DNA of 64,000 nucleotides from contig JAOADW010000038.1 in assembly GCA_026417115.1 (NCBI GenBank), positions 1 through 64,000 of the forward strand, in the 5' to 3' direction. The notes under the pieces were generated by a model that saw nothing but the letters and a program-made list of their open reading frames with translations, made no database searches and had not been told where the DNA came from. Shown here one piece after another: positions 46,492-55,702 of the stretch. A program made the translations under genes and the position numbers. Position 1 is the first letter of the stretch, and the number at the start of each line of letters is the position of its first letter. This DNA is from Rhodocyclaceae bacterium. GTDB lineage: Bacteria; Pseudomonadota; Gammaproteobacteria; Burkholderiales; Rhodocyclaceae.

Positions 46492-47040
46492 TCAAAATGC
46501 AGGCTTTTCCTTGGCGGCCTGGTAGCGAGCCACACCCTCCATGATCTCTCGCTTGGCCTCCTCGGGACCGACCCAGCCCTCGACTTTGACGAACTTGCCG
46601 GGCTCGAGATCCTTGTAATGCGCGAAGAAATGCGCAATCTGATCGAGCAGGATCTGGGGGAGATCACGGGGGGATTCCACCGCACGATACATCGGCGTGA
46701 GCTTGTCGACCGGCACCGCCAAGAGCTTGGCGTCTTCGCCCGATTCATCGACCATCTTGAGCATCCCGATCGGCCGGCAGCGCACCACCACTCCCGGCGG
46801 CAACGCAAACTGCGAGACCACCAAGACGTCGACGGGGTCGCCATCGCCAGCGATGGTATGCGGAATGTAGCCATAGTTGCAGGGATAATGCATCGCGGTA
46901 GACATGAAGCGGTCTACGAAGATGGCGCCCGATTCCTTGTCGACTTCGTATTTGATCGGCTCGGCATGCATCGAAATCTCGATGATGACGTTGAAATCAT
47001 TGGGCAAATCCTTGCCGGAAGGCACGTCCTTCAAAGCCAC
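46492..47040 (-). CDS. ppa: Inorganic pyrophosphatase (family I)
   Basis: 182 aa. The metal-binding signature DGDPVDVLV is present in [24 protein letters not shown], along with [18 protein letters not shown]. Soluble family I enzymes hydrolyse PPi to orthophosphate. It lies 6 nt upstream of nadE, whose reaction releases PPi, and 36 nt downstream of copZ. Confidence 0.97.
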   Translation of the reverse strand: MALKDVPSGKDLPNDFNVIIEISMHAEPIKYEVDKESGAIFVDRFMSTAMHYPCNYGYIPHTIAGDGDPVDVLVVSQFALPPGVVVRCRPIGMLKMVDESGEDAKLLAVPVDKLTPMYRAVESPRDLPQILLDQIAHFFAHYKDLEPGKFVKVEGWVGPEEAKREIMEGVARYQAAKEKPAF

Positions 47041-47076
47041 GGCTGACTCCTTGGAAAAGCCCCGATTATAGGGGGA

Positions 47077-47283
47077 TCAATGGGCTTCGAATCCCGCTTC
47101 TTCGATCGCCGCGACGAGCGCTGCGCGAGCAACCTGCGCCGCGTCGTACTCCACGACCGCCTGCCCTGGCGCGAGGGTCACCGCCACTCTGCCCACGCCA
47201 GGCAAGGCCATGAGCGCCTTCGTGACGCTGCTTACACAGCCTTCGCAGGCCATGCCTTCGATCGCGATCGTCGTCGTTTCCAT
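47077..47283 (-). CDS. copZ: Copper chaperone CopZ-like (HMA domain)
   Basis: 68 aa, a single HMA domain with G10-M-A-C13-E-G-C16 and the typical end LVAAIEEAGFEA. Cytoplasmic copper carrier that loads P1B ATPases. It follows copA by 9 nt. Confidence 0.93.
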   Translation of the reverse strand: METTTIAIEGMACEGCVSSVTKALMALPGVGRVAVTLAPGQAVVEYDAAQVARAALVAAIEEAGFEAH

Positions 47284-47292
47284 CTGCCTGTC

Positions 47293-49464
47293 TTACCTTT
47301 CTGGTCGCCAACGTTTGAGCAACAACGAATTGCTCACCACCGATACCGACGAGGCTGCCATCGCCGCCCCTGCGATGATGGGATCCAGCAACCCCAACGC
47401 TGCTGCAGGAATCCCGATCACATTGTAGATGAAGGCCCAAAAGAGGTTCTGGCGAATCTTGGCCAAGCACGCCTGGGAAAGAGAAATCGCATCGGCCACG
47501 CCCTGGAGGTCGTTTTTGATCAAGATGATATCGGCCGTCTTCAAGGCGACATCGGAGCCTGCTCCCATGGCGAAGGAGACGTCCGCACTCGCCAGGGCAG
47601 GCGCATCGTTGATGCCGTCTCCCGCCATGCCAACGATGCGCCCTTCGCGCTTGAGCGCTGCCACGTGCTGCGCTTTCTCAGCCGGCAAAACACGGGCGAA
47701 ATAGCGCACAATGCCGGCTTCTGCCGCGATCGCCTTGGCCGCCGCCTCGTGATCGCCTGTCAGCATCACCACCTCGACGCCCAACCGTTTGAGACGCGCG
47801 ACGGCATCCCGCGCGGTCTTCTTGAGAGGGTCCGTCACGGTCAATCGCGCGATGACCTTCCCGCCGACGGCGACGGCGATCTCGCTTGCCTCGGTGTTTT
47901 CGCGCGCAAGCCCCAGCCATTCGGGTGCGCCGACCGCAACCTCCACGCCCGCCACGCGTCCGCGAATCCCTTTTCCCGCCTCATTGACCACCGCCTCGGG
48001 AATCGCCAAGGACACGTTGCGGCGCTTGGCCTCTTCGACCACAGCGAGCGCCAAGGGATGCGTCGACGCGCTTTCGAGGCTCGCTGCCAGCTGCAGCACC
48101 GCTTCTTCGGACCAGTGCGGATTGCTCACCTCGATCGCAGTCAAGGCAGGCCGGCCTTCGGTCAAGGTGCCCGTCTTATCGACGGCGAGAATCGCCATCT
48201 TCTCGGCGAGCTCCAGGGCTTGCGCGTTGCGCACCAAAATACCGGCGCGCGCAGCCTGCCCCGTCCCGACCATGATGGCGGTCGGCGTAGCCAAGCCCAG
48301 CGCACAGGGGCAGGCGATCACGAGCACCGCGACGGCGTTGATCAATGATTGCGTGAAATCGCCGCCGATCAGCCACCAGGCGGCAAAGGTCAGCAAAGCG
48401 ATGAAAACCACGGCAGGCACGAAAATCGCCGCAATGCGGTCGGCAAGCCGTTGCACGGGCGCCTTCGACCCCTGCGCCTCCTCGACCAAACGCACGATGC
48501 CAGCAAGCAAAGTATGGCGCCCGACGCCGAGTGCTTCGATGCGCAACAGTCCCTCGCCATTGATCGTGCCGGCATAGACCAAGTCGCCTTCTTTTTTCGC
48601 CACACGCCGGCTCTCGCCCGTCAGCATCGCCTCATCGAGGTGAGACGACCCTGCGAGGATACGCCCATCGACGGGAACCGCCTCACCCGGACGCACTTGC
48701 ACACAATCCCCAGGAATCAGGCTCTTGACTGGCAATTCGACGAGGACGCCCGCCTTTTCGACATGAGCCGTCGCAGGTTGCAAGCGCACGAGCGCCTCGA
48801 TCGCCTCGCCGGTTTTCGCCTTTGCACGCGCCTCCAGGATCTTGCCGAGCAAAACCAAGGTGATGACGGTCGCCGAGGCTTCAAAATACACATGGCGATG
48901 CCAATCCAAGAGCCAGACGACCGTACTGTAGGCCCAGGCCATCGTCGTCCCAAGCGCGACGAGGACATCCATGTTGCCAGAGCCGCCCCGGATCGCCTTC
49001 CAACCGCCCACGTAGAAACGTGCGCCGATCCAAAACTGCACCGGCGTCGCGAGCAGGAACTGGAGCCAGCGAGGCAGCCAATCATCATGCACGCCACCGC
49101 CCGCATAGACCATGTAGGGCATTTGCGCCACGAGCGGCAGGGTCAGCAACGCAGCGATCCAGAAGCGGCGTTTTTCCTGCAGTAAGGCGGCCTCCTTGCG
49201 CGCCTTCTCTTCCTGCCGGCTCTCCTCGCTCGTCGGCGTGGCGGAAAATCCTGCCTTGACGATCGTGTCGATGATCCTACCCAGATCCACTCGGCTTACG
49301 TCGAAGCGTACATGAGCACGCTCGGCGGCCAGATTCACCGTCGCCTCGACACCCGGCAGCTTATTGAGCTGGCGCTCGATGCGCGCCGAGCAGGCGGCGC
49401 AGGTCATGCCGCCGATCGCCAGCTCGGCAGTCTCAAGCCTCGGCGCTGCAGTCGATTCGCTCAT
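47293..49464 (-). CDS. copA: Cu+-exporting P-type ATPase CopA
   Basis: 723 aa. One N-terminal HMA with M20-T-C22-AA-C25, eight membrane helices, TGES, CPCALGLATP, the DKTGTLTEG phosphorylation motif, an intact HP motif (STHPLALAV, unlike the ATPase at 29375) and GDGINDAPAL. This is the standard CopA architecture for Cu+ efflux from the cytoplasm. It directly abuts the rhodanese gene (0 nt) and leads into copZ. Confidence 0.96.
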   Translation of the reverse strand: MSESTAAPRLETAELAIGGMTCAACSARIERQLNKLPGVEATVNLAAERAHVRFDVSRVDLGRIIDTIVKAGFSATPTSEESRQEEKARKEAALLQEKRRFWIAALLTLPLVAQMPYMVYAGGGVHDDWLPRWLQFLLATPVQFWIGARFYVGGWKAIRGGSGNMDVLVALGTTMAWAYSTVVWLLDWHRHVYFEASATVITLVLLGKILEARAKAKTGEAIEALVRLQPATAHVEKAGVLVELPVKSLIPGDCVQVRPGEAVPVDGRILAGSSHLDEAMLTGESRRVAKKEGDLVYAGTINGEGLLRIEALGVGRHTLLAGIVRLVEEAQGSKAPVQRLADRIAAIFVPAVVFIALLTFAAWWLIGGDFTQSLINAVAVLVIACPCALGLATPTAIMVGTGQAARAGILVRNAQALELAEKMAILAVDKTGTLTEGRPALTAIEVSNPHWSEEAVLQLAASLESASTHPLALAVVEEAKRRNVSLAIPEAVVNEAGKGIRGRVAGVEVAVGAPEWLGLARENTEASEIAVAVGGKVIARLTVTDPLKKTARDAVARLKRLGVEVVMLTGDHEAAAKAIAAEAGIVRYFARVLPAEKAQHVAALKREGRIVGMAGDGINDAPALASADVSFAMGAGSDVALKTADIILIKNDLQGVADAISLSQACLAKIRQNLFWAFIYNVIGIPAAALGLLDPIIAGAAMAASSVSVVSNSLLLKRWRPER

Positions 49465-49845
49465 CTAATCGAAATTGATCGGCTCTGGCTTTTCGACAGG
49501 CCGCCCTTCATGGCTCCACGCTTCGAAGCCACCTGCCATCGATACGACATTGGTATAGCCGATCTTTTGCAATTGCACGGCCGACAATGCCGCACGGCCG
49601 CTGGTGCGGCAATAGAGCAGCACGGCGCTGTCCTTGTTGGCGCACTCAGGCACCATGCCGATCTTAAATTCCAAGATGCCGCGTGGAATGTTGATCGCGC
49701 CCGGCAGATGTCCCGCAGCATATTCGTCGTATTCGCGCACGTCGATGACTACGCATTGGCCAAGCAGGGACTGCGCCACAGCCGGCGTCACTTCTTTGAT
49801 GTGCGCCTTCGCTTCGACGACCAGATCGTGAGGAGTCAGTGCCAT
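49465..49845 (-). CDS. Rhodanese-like sulfurtransferase domain protein
   Basis: 126 aa, single rhodanese domain with active-site Cys79 in LLYCRTSGRAA and the preceding VVIDVREYDEYAAGHLPGAINIPRG. Such proteins carry persulfide sulfur. No signal peptide is visible, so it is cytoplasmic. Its position immediately before copA suggests a thiol or copper-related role, not proven. Confidence 0.9.
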   Translation of the reverse strand: MALTPHDLVVEAKAHIKEVTPAVAQSLLGQCVVIDVREYDEYAAGHLPGAINIPRGILEFKIGMVPECANKDSAVLLYCRTSGRAALSAVQLQKIGYTNVVSMAGGFEAWSHEGRPVEKPEPINFD

Positions 49846-49867
49846 CGTATTCTCTCCGTGAGGTTTA

Positions 49868-50545
49868 TTAGGGATTTCTTATTATCTCACGAGCCAGCCA
49901 AAACAGCCCTGCCATGCCAAAAGCCATGATCAACGCGCCAGCAGCGCATCGCAGGGCTCTGGCTTGCAAGAAGCGTCGTGCGCGCTGCGCCAACATCCCC
50001 ATCAGCAAGAGATGAGGCAGCGTGCCCAAACCGAAAGCCAACATCGCCAGCGCGCCACGGCCTGCAGACCCTTGCGTCATCGCCACCGTCAAGGCGCCAT
50101 AGACCAACCCACAAGGCAACCAGCCCCACAGCATGCCCAACGGCAGCGCTTGTCGCACCCCTTGTACGGGCAAGAAACGTTTAGTCAGCGGTTGCAGCAT
50201 GTGCCAGAGCCGTTGGCCGAGCTTTTCCAACCAAGCCAGCGACGCCGTTGCCCCGCAAAGATAGACGCCCATCGCGATCAGCATCGAACTCGCCAGAAAC
50301 TGCAAGAAGCGTTGCCAAAAGACGAGCTCCGCGACGATCCCGCCCAGGGCGCCGGCAATGGCGCCGGCCGCCATGTAGCTCGAGAGGCGTCCGAGATGAT
50401 ACGCCAGATGCACGCGCGGCGCGGCTTTGCCCGCGGGCGCCGACAAGGCAAGGGCGCTGATGATGCCGCCACACATGCCGGCGCAATGCGCGGCGCCGAG
50501 AAGGCCCACCAGCGCAAGGGCAAGAGGAGAATTGTCCGCGACCAT
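49868..50545 (-). CDS. TauE/SafE-like (DsbD_2-type) membrane protein
   Basis: 225 aa, about six helices. GLLGAAHCAGMCGGIISAL at the start and LWGWLPCGLVYGALTVAMTQGSAGRGALAMLAFGLGTLPHLL in the centre give the family signature, with Cys in helices 1 and 4. In many proteobacteria this gene type sits between hemN/fnr and copper ATPase genes near cco operons, as here. It is the third member in the window. Confidence 0.88.
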   Translation of the reverse strand: MVADNSPLALALVGLLGAAHCAGMCGGIISALALSAPAGKAAPRVHLAYHLGRLSSYMAAGAIAGALGGIVAELVFWQRFLQFLASSMLIAMGVYLCGATASLAWLEKLGQRLWHMLQPLTKRFLPVQGVRQALPLGMLWGWLPCGLVYGALTVAMTQGSAGRGALAMLAFGLGTLPHLLLMGMLAQRARRFLQARALRCAAGALIMAFGMAGLFWLAREIIRNP

Positions 50546-50587
50546 GTGCGGATTCTACGCGCCGTCCGCAGAAGGCCGCCAAGGCTT

Positions 50588-51979
50588 TCAGATCACTTTC
50601 GAGTAACGGGTGCGCTCACGATCGGCGCGCAGATATTTATCGAACGCCATCGCGATCACGCGCACCAAAAGGCGGCCTTTCGGCTGCACGGTAATCCATT
50701 GGTCATCGATCGTCAGAAGGCCCGCCTGCTCCATCTCACGTAAGGCCGCGAGCTCCGGGGCGAAATAGGACTTGAAATCGATCAAATGCGCGATTTCGAT
50801 CGATTCGATGGAGACCTCGAAATGACACATCAGGGCTTGGATGATCGCGCGCCGCAACAAATCGTCGGCCGTGAGCTCGATTCCTCGCATGACCGGCAAT
50901 AGCCCCTGATCGAGCGCATCGTAATACTCGTCGAGCGTGCGAAAGTTCTGGCTATACGTCGGGCCCACCTTGCTGATCGCGGAGACGCCGAAAGCCAACA
51001 AATCAGCCTCCGCATGCGTTGAATACCCTTGAAAATTGCGATGCAGACGCCCCTGGCGCTGGGCGATCGCGAGTTCGTCGTCGGGCTTGGCGAAATGGTC
51101 CATGCCGATGAACACATAGCCGGCATCGGTCAGCCGCCGGATCGCCAATTGCAGGATCTGCAGCTTTTGCTCGGGAGTAGGCAAATCGGCCTCGTTGATG
51201 CGGCGTTGCGGCTTGGCGAGATTCGGCAAATGGGCATAGTTGTAGATCGACAGGCGATCGGGTGCGAGCTTGATCACTTCGTCGAGCGTATGATTGAAAC
51301 TGATTACATTCTGTTTGGGCAAGCCGTAGATCAAATCGATGGCGATGCCCTTGAACCCGAACTCGCGCGCCGCCTCGATCACCTGCCGGGTCTCCTCGAT
51401 GCTTTGGATGCGATTGACGGCCTGTTGCACACGCGCATCGAAATCTTGCACGCCGACGCTCATGCGATTGAAACCGAGTTCGGCCAAAAGCCTCACCGTT
51501 TCATGATCGACCTTGCGTGGATCGACCTCGATCGAATACTCCCCCCCAGGCAGCAAGCGGAAGTGGCGCTGGGTCATCTCCATCAGCCGGCGCATCTCCT
51601 CAGGAGACAAAAACGTCGGCGTTCCGCCGCCCCAATGGAGCTGGATCACCTCATGGGGGCCATCGAGCGCTTCCGCCTGCAGCGCCAGCTCTTTGCCCAA
51701 ATAGCGCAGATACTTCGCTGAGCGACCATGATCCTTCGTGATGATCTTGTTGCACGCGCAGTAATAACAGATCGTGTTGCAGAAGGGGATGTGAAAATAT
51801 AATGAAAGCGGTCTTGCATTGCCGCCCACTGTGCGCTTACCCAACCAAGCACGATAAGCCTTCTCGTCGAAGGCCTCGACGAATCGATCGGCAGTTGGGT
51901 AGGAGGTGTAGCGTGGGCCGCTCACATCGAAGCGGCGGATGATTTGAGGGTCGAAGATTAATTCTTGATAATGGCTCAC
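50588..51979 (-). CDS. hemN: Oxygen-independent coproporphyrinogen III oxidase
   Basis: 463 aa from a GTG at 51979. The radical-SAM cluster motif is C67-NTI-C71-YY-C74, followed by HWGGGTPTFLSPEEM and the C-terminal HemN domain (GISAISKVG-type motif, here GVSAISKVGPTYSQN). It makes protoporphyrinogen IX without oxygen. It is divergent from fnr with an FNR box between, fitting anaerobic induction. The palindrome GTGACGTCAC (51980-51989) abuts the start codon. Confidence 0.96.
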   Translation of the reverse strand: MSHYQELIFDPQIIRRFDVSGPRYTSYPTADRFVEAFDEKAYRAWLGKRTVGGNARPLSLYFHIPFCNTICYYCACNKIITKDHGRSAKYLRYLGKELALQAEALDGPHEVIQLHWGGGTPTFLSPEEMRRLMEMTQRHFRLLPGGEYSIEVDPRKVDHETVRLLAELGFNRMSVGVQDFDARVQQAVNRIQSIEETRQVIEAAREFGFKGIAIDLIYGLPKQNVISFNHTLDEVIKLAPDRLSIYNYAHLPNLAKPQRRINEADLPTPEQKLQILQLAIRRLTDAGYVFIGMDHFAKPDDELAIAQRQGRLHRNFQGYSTHAEADLLAFGVSAISKVGPTYSQNFRTLDEYYDALDQGLLPVMRGIELTADDLLRRAIIQALMCHFEVSIESIEIAHLIDFKSYFAPELAALREMEQAGLLTIDDQWITVQPKGRLLVRVIAMAFDKYLRADRERTRYSKVI

Positions 51980-52119
51980 GTGACGTCACAGCAATGGGTC
52001 AATGGACGGCGCTCGAGGCGTAGAGGCCGCTTCTTCCTTTCGAACAGAGCTAGCGCCGCGGTTCGATCGGATCTTCAGCAGATACGCAGAAAGCATGCCA
52101 AAAGCGCCGACACGGTGTG

Positions 52120-52133
52120 TTGACACAGATCAA
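52120..52133. promoter_or_regulatory. FNR box between hemN and fnr
   Basis: TTGAC-ACAG-ATCAA differs from the FNR consensus TTGAT-N4-ATCAA at one of ten positions. Its centre (52126.5) is 32 bp from a weak -10-like CATGCT on the hemN strand (52097-52092), the class II spacing. The site is only 17 nt before the fnr ATG, so it would block rather than activate fnr transcription starting upstream. Confidence 0.75.
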
Positions 52134-52150
52134 ACCCCCCTCAACCCCCC

Positions 52151-52909
52151 ATGGCCTCGCATCTGACTGCCGTCAAGCCTCTTGCCGCCTTGCGTGAGGC
52201 ATGCTCGCAATGCAACTTGCGTGAGCTTTGTTTGCCCGTTGGCCTCAGCGCCGACGAATTGGGCCAAATCGACGAGCTCGTCAAGCTCAGGCGGCGCATT
52301 CTGCGCGGTCAGAGCCTCTACCGCACCGGCGAGCCCTTTACCGCCTTGTATGCGGTCAAAACCGGATTTTTCAAAACCGAGATCCTGCTCGCAGACGGGC
52401 GCGAACAAGTGACCGGCTTTCAAATGGCTGGCGAGCTCCTCGGGCTCGATGGCATCGGCATGGAAAAGCACGCCTGCAACGCCATTGCGCTCGAGGATTC
52501 CGAGGTCTGCGTGTTGCCTTTCGCCGATCTCGAACGCTATTTCCATGAGATCGCCGCGCTCCAGCATCATTTCCATAAGGTGATGAGCCGAGAAATCGTC
52601 CGCGACCAGGGCGTCATGATGCTCTTGGGAGTGATGCGCGCCGAAGAACGGCTCGCGGCTTTCCTGCTCAACCTCTCGCAACGTTTCACGGCGCGCGGCT
52701 ATTCGCCGCACGAATTCAACCTGCGCATGACGCGCAATGAAATCGGCTCTTATCTTGGGCTCAAACTCGAAACCGTCAGCCGTGTGCTGTCTCGTTTTCA
52801 GGAAGAGGGGTTGATCCAGGTTCACCAGAAGCATATTCGCATCATCGACCCCGCAGGCCTCAAGAAAGTTCTCAGCGCACGCCAGGACTTCACCGAACGC
52901 CATGGTTGA
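52151..52909 (+). CDS. fnr: FNR-type oxygen-sensing transcription regulator
   Basis: 252 aa. The 4Fe-4S ligands are C18-x2-C21-x5-C27 and C109, the FNR arrangement. The cNMP-like domain is followed by an HTH with TRNEIGSYLGLKLETVSRVLSRF, whose E-xx-SR pattern recognises TTGAT half-sites. It activates anaerobic genes such as hemN and probably the cco operon. The FNR box at 52120 suggests autorepression. Confidence 0.96.
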   Translation: MASHLTAVKPLAALREACSQCNLRELCLPVGLSADELGQIDELVKLRRRILRGQSLYRTGEPFTALYAVKTGFFKTEILLADGREQVTGFQMAGELLGLDGIGMEKHACNAIALEDSEVCVLPFADLERYFHEIAALQHHFHKVMSREIVRDQGVMMLLGVMRAEERLAAFLLNLSQRFTARGYSPHEFNLRMTRNEIGSYLGLKLETVSRVLSRFQEEGLIQVHQKHIRIIDPAGLKKVLSARQDFTERHG

Positions 52910-52963
52910 GCAGCCGTTGCGAGATCACCGGCATACCCCCTGTTTTTTCCACGAGGAAGACTC

Positions 52964-53665
52964 ATGAGCCACGCTCATCACCATACCCTCGACATCCCTG
53001 CCCTGCTTTCCCGTCTGCCTTTGTTTCAAGAAATATCGCCGCAACACATCGCCTACCTGGCCGCCCACACCCGCGAAAAGCGGCTCGCCAAAGGAGAGAT
53101 GCTGTTTCAAAAAGGCGACCAGCCCCGGGGTTTCTATTTGATCGTTTTTGGCCAAATCAAACTGGCCTTCCCTTCCTCGACCGGGCATGAAAAGGTCGTC
53201 GACATCATCGGTCCGAAGCAAAGCTTTGGCGAAGCCGTCATGTTCATGGATCGCCCTTTTCCCGTGTTCGCCGAAGCCCTGGCCGATACTCTGCTTTTGC
53301 ATGTCGCCAAGGATGCCGTCTTCGAACTGTTGGAAAAGGATCCTCTCTTCGCCCGCCACATGCTTGCCGGGCTTGCCTTACGGCTACATTCGCTCCTGCA
53401 AGACGTCGAATCCTATAGCCTGCGCTCGAGCGCGCAGCGGGTGATCGGCTATCTCTTGCAGCATTGCCCCTCGGAAGGGCAATGTGTCGGGAAGGTCGAG
53501 ATCACGCTTCCGACCTCGAAACAGATCATCGCCTCGCGTCTGAATCTCACGCCGGAAACCCTCTCCCGCATCCTGCACGACCTCGTTGAAGCCAATTTGA
53601 TCACGGTGCAAGGCAAACACATCACCATCAACGATCTCGGGCGCTTGCGCGAATATGATCTCTGA
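52964..53665 (+). CDS. Crp/Fnr-family regulator, DNR-like
   Basis: 233 aa. The effector domain lacks the FNR cysteines. The HTH segment ITLPTSKQIIASRLNLTPETLSRILHDLVEANLITVQGKHITI is very similar to DNR, the haem-dependent NO sensor that controls denitrification genes. A His-rich start (MSHAHHHTLD) is notable. It begins 54 nt after fnr, and its end overlaps the convergent membrane-protein gene by 38 nt. Confidence 0.85.
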   Translation: MSHAHHHTLDIPALLSRLPLFQEISPQHIAYLAAHTREKRLAKGEMLFQKGDQPRGFYLIVFGQIKLAFPSSTGHEKVVDIIGPKQSFGEAVMFMDRPFPVFAEALADTLLLHVAKDAVFELLEKDPLFARHMLAGLALRLHSLLQDVESYSLRSSAQRVIGYLLQHCPSEGQCVGKVEITLPTSKQIIASRLNLTPETLSRILHDLVEANLITVQGKHITINDLGRLREYDL

Positions 53666-54923
53666 AGCGCCGGTAACGCCGCGCAACCTGAATCAGATTC
53701 GCGCCGAGCCACGCGCATTCGAGCGCCAGGGCAAGGCCGGCCGTCTGCGCGAGCGCGGGCCAAAAGATGGCTGCCGCCAAAAACGCCAACGCCGCCCAAT
53801 GCGCATAGAGCTGGCGGCGCATCGAAGATTCCTCGAGCAGCTGATTCATCGTCGGCGGCATCATGCCGAAGCGGCAGAGACGCTGGAGGTGAAGCCAGCT
53901 CATGAAGGGCGCGATCTTGTAAAGCATGCCCTCGATCGCCGAGACGAAGACGCCATGAATCGCGAAGACCCCCAAGAAGACGGCCACTTTGGGCTCGTCC
54001 GCGAAAACGGACATCGCCTCCAGGATGCCTCCCAGCGCAAGCGCCAACAGCGACAGCATCGCCGTGCGAAAAAAAAGGAAGGTTGCATCCACCTGACGAC
54101 GGCGACGTTGTGCTTGCAGTCTGAGCGTCACCATGGCATAACCAGCGGCGAGAAGCAAAGCGATCGCACGCACCCATTCGGCGACGAGGGGCGCGGCCCG
54201 CAAAGCAGCCGTGGCGAATACGAGCACGAGCGAAAACGCCCAGGGAAAGACACGAGCAAACCACGCCGGGTAAGCGGGCGTGAGCTGAAACATCGGCACT
54301 ACATAGAAAGAAACGCCCACGAGCAACACCAACGCCCAACCTCCCAACCCCCAGCTCGCGTGCACATCCGTGAGTTCGAGATAGGGAAGTTCCCAGCCCA
54401 AGCCGAGTCCAAGCGCCAGGGTTGCGCCCAGGAAAGCAGTGATCATGAGCGCGGCAAGCGCCAAACGCAAGCTCCACAGGGTCGGCGTTTGAAGCGCCGT
54501 GCGGAACAAGGCCACCAACACCACGAGCGCGAACGCAAGCCCGGTGGGGGCGAGCAGAAGCGCCGCGATGAGGTAGCCGGCGGCTGCCTGCGTCAAAAAG
54601 GCGAAGACGAGCGCCAGCGCGCCCAGCGCCGCCGCAGGATGCACGACGTTTGCGACCCAAAGCGGGCGCCAAATGTTTCCCCCAATGGCGACGGGCACGA
54701 ACTGCATGAGCGCGCCCGCCATCGTCTGCAACATGAACCCCAGCACGAACAAATGCACGAGGGCCAGGGTCTCTGGCATCCAGCGGCTCTGCAGCGCGCC
54801 TGGCCCAGCCCAACAGAGCAGGACGCCTGCGACGACCCCGAACCAAGGCGCCGTGAGAAAAAAACGCATCGGCGCCGACCAAGGGGGCGCCTGCTCGAAG
54901 GAAAGGTTGGGATGAATGGCCAC
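53628..54923 (-). CDS. Haem-copper oxidase subunit I/NnrS-like membrane protein
   Basis: 431 aa with about twelve hydrophobic helices and several His in or near them (LALVHLFVLGFMLQTMAGALMQFVPV, NVVHPAAALG, LTDVHASWGLGG, FAIHGVFVSAIEG, FMSWLHLQR). The pattern recalls NnrS and subunit-I-like proteins found near DNR, hemerythrin and DUF2249 genes in nitric oxide response clusters. I do not see the complete set of six haem and copper ligands of a working oxidase, so a haem-binding accessory role is likelier. The 12-nt gap to DUF2249 suggests an operon. Confidence 0.75.
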   Translation of the reverse strand: MAIHPNLSFEQAPPWSAPMRFFLTAPWFGVVAGVLLCWAGPGALQSRWMPETLALVHLFVLGFMLQTMAGALMQFVPVAIGGNIWRPLWVANVVHPAAALGALALVFAFLTQAAAGYLIAALLLAPTGLAFALVVLVALFRTALQTPTLWSLRLALAALMITAFLGATLALGLGLGWELPYLELTDVHASWGLGGWALVLLVGVSFYVVPMFQLTPAYPAWFARVFPWAFSLVLVFATAALRAAPLVAEWVRAIALLLAAGYAMVTLRLQAQRRRRQVDATFLFFRTAMLSLLALALGGILEAMSVFADEPKVAVFLGVFAIHGVFVSAIEGMLYKIAPFMSWLHLQRLCRFGMMPPTMNQLLEESSMRRQLYAHWAALAFLAAAIFWPALAQTAGLALALECAWLGANLIQVARRYRRFRDHIRASARDR

Positions 54924-54935
54924 GCCGGCCCTCGA

Positions 54936-55166
54936 TCACGACGAAGGAGCGTGCCGGATGGTGATTTCGTGCGTGCCATCCTCCGCGACCCGCTCCTCCC
55001 AAACGAAGCCATTGTGGCGCAAGATATTGAAGAGCGGCAGCGGGTGGCAATACAGCAGCATCACGAGCTCGCCATCGACAGGCAGGCTGTCGAGCGCCAT
55101 CAGCGCCCGTTCGAGCGGTTCCGGCGGCTGCATTTCGCGTCCATCAATGACGATGCGCTCACCCAC
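54936..55166 (-). CDS. DUF2249 protein
   Basis: 76 aa from the GTG at 55166; this start is set by AGGAGG ending 6 nt upstream, whereas the longer frame starts inside that ribosome site. The REMQPPEPLERALMALDSLPVDGELVMLLYCHPLPLFNILRHNGF core is the TusA-like DUF2249 fold, with a single Cys-His in LLYCHPLP. These proteins occur with hemerythrin and NO-response genes. Role unknown. Confidence 0.88.
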   Translation of the reverse strand: MGERIVIDGREMQPPEPLERALMALDSLPVDGELVMLLYCHPLPLFNILRHNGFVWEERVAEDGTHEITIRHAPSS

Positions 55167-55177
55167 CCGCAACCTCC

Positions 55178-55642
55178 TCAAACGGCGCAGAAAGACGCCG
55201 CAAGCCGCTCATTTACCTGCGCCGCAAGGCTCGCTTCCTGTGCGGCGAGCGCGCGATCGAGCATCGGATAAAGGATGTTTTCTTCTTTCAGGTTGTGTTG
55301 CTGCATCATGATCAATAGCGTCTGCGCGGCGCCTAAAAAATCAGCCTCGTCTTTTCTTTCCAGCGCTGCGCGCATGGCCGCAACGAGCTCGCGCATCTGC
55401 CGATGTTCCATGCGCATCACTTGCGTCGGCCCGGCTATCATGCCGGTAGCGTTTTCGAACGCAGGGAACAGGAGTTCTTCCTCGGCGCGAAAATGATCCT
55501 CCAGTGCGCGCACGAAAAACGCGCACTGTTCTTGCGCTTGCGTCCAGTCGCACTTGCTCGCCGCCGCTTCTGCCGCCGCGAACGCCTCGTCGCAATGCTT
55601 GTGGTGTCGTTGCATCAAGAGAGAAAACGTCATGTAGCTCAT
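55178..55642 (-). CDS. Hemerythrin HHE-domain protein
   Basis: 154 aa, four-helix bundle. Iron ligands are visible in MQRHHKHCDEAF, ALEDHFRAEEELLFPAFE, MEHRQMRELV and QQHNLKEENILYPMLD. Single-domain proteins of this kind bind O2 or NO, or serve iron-centre repair as in YtfE/RIC. It lies 11 nt before DUF2249, in the NO-linked cluster. No clear FNR or DNR box is seen in the short upstream region. Confidence 0.92.
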   Translation of the reverse strand: MSYMTFSLLMQRHHKHCDEAFAAAEAAASKCDWTQAQEQCAFFVRALEDHFRAEEELLFPAFENATGMIAGPTQVMRMEHRQMRELVAAMRAALERKDEADFLGAAQTLLIMMQQHNLKEENILYPMLDRALAAQEASLAAQVNERLAASFCAV

Positions 55643-55702
55643 TCCATGGGGTTGAGGTTTATATATTTTGCCTTCTCTAACGGGCGAGCGCCTTGAGGCG
55701 GG

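Noticed and set aside
53655-55271. 538-codon open frame on the plus strand opposite the haem-copper-like gene
   Set aside because: Its translation is Arg/Gln/His-rich with no hydrophobic core or motif. The opposite strand encodes a clear twelve-helix membrane protein, DUF2249 and hemerythrin, so this is a GC-skew shadow.
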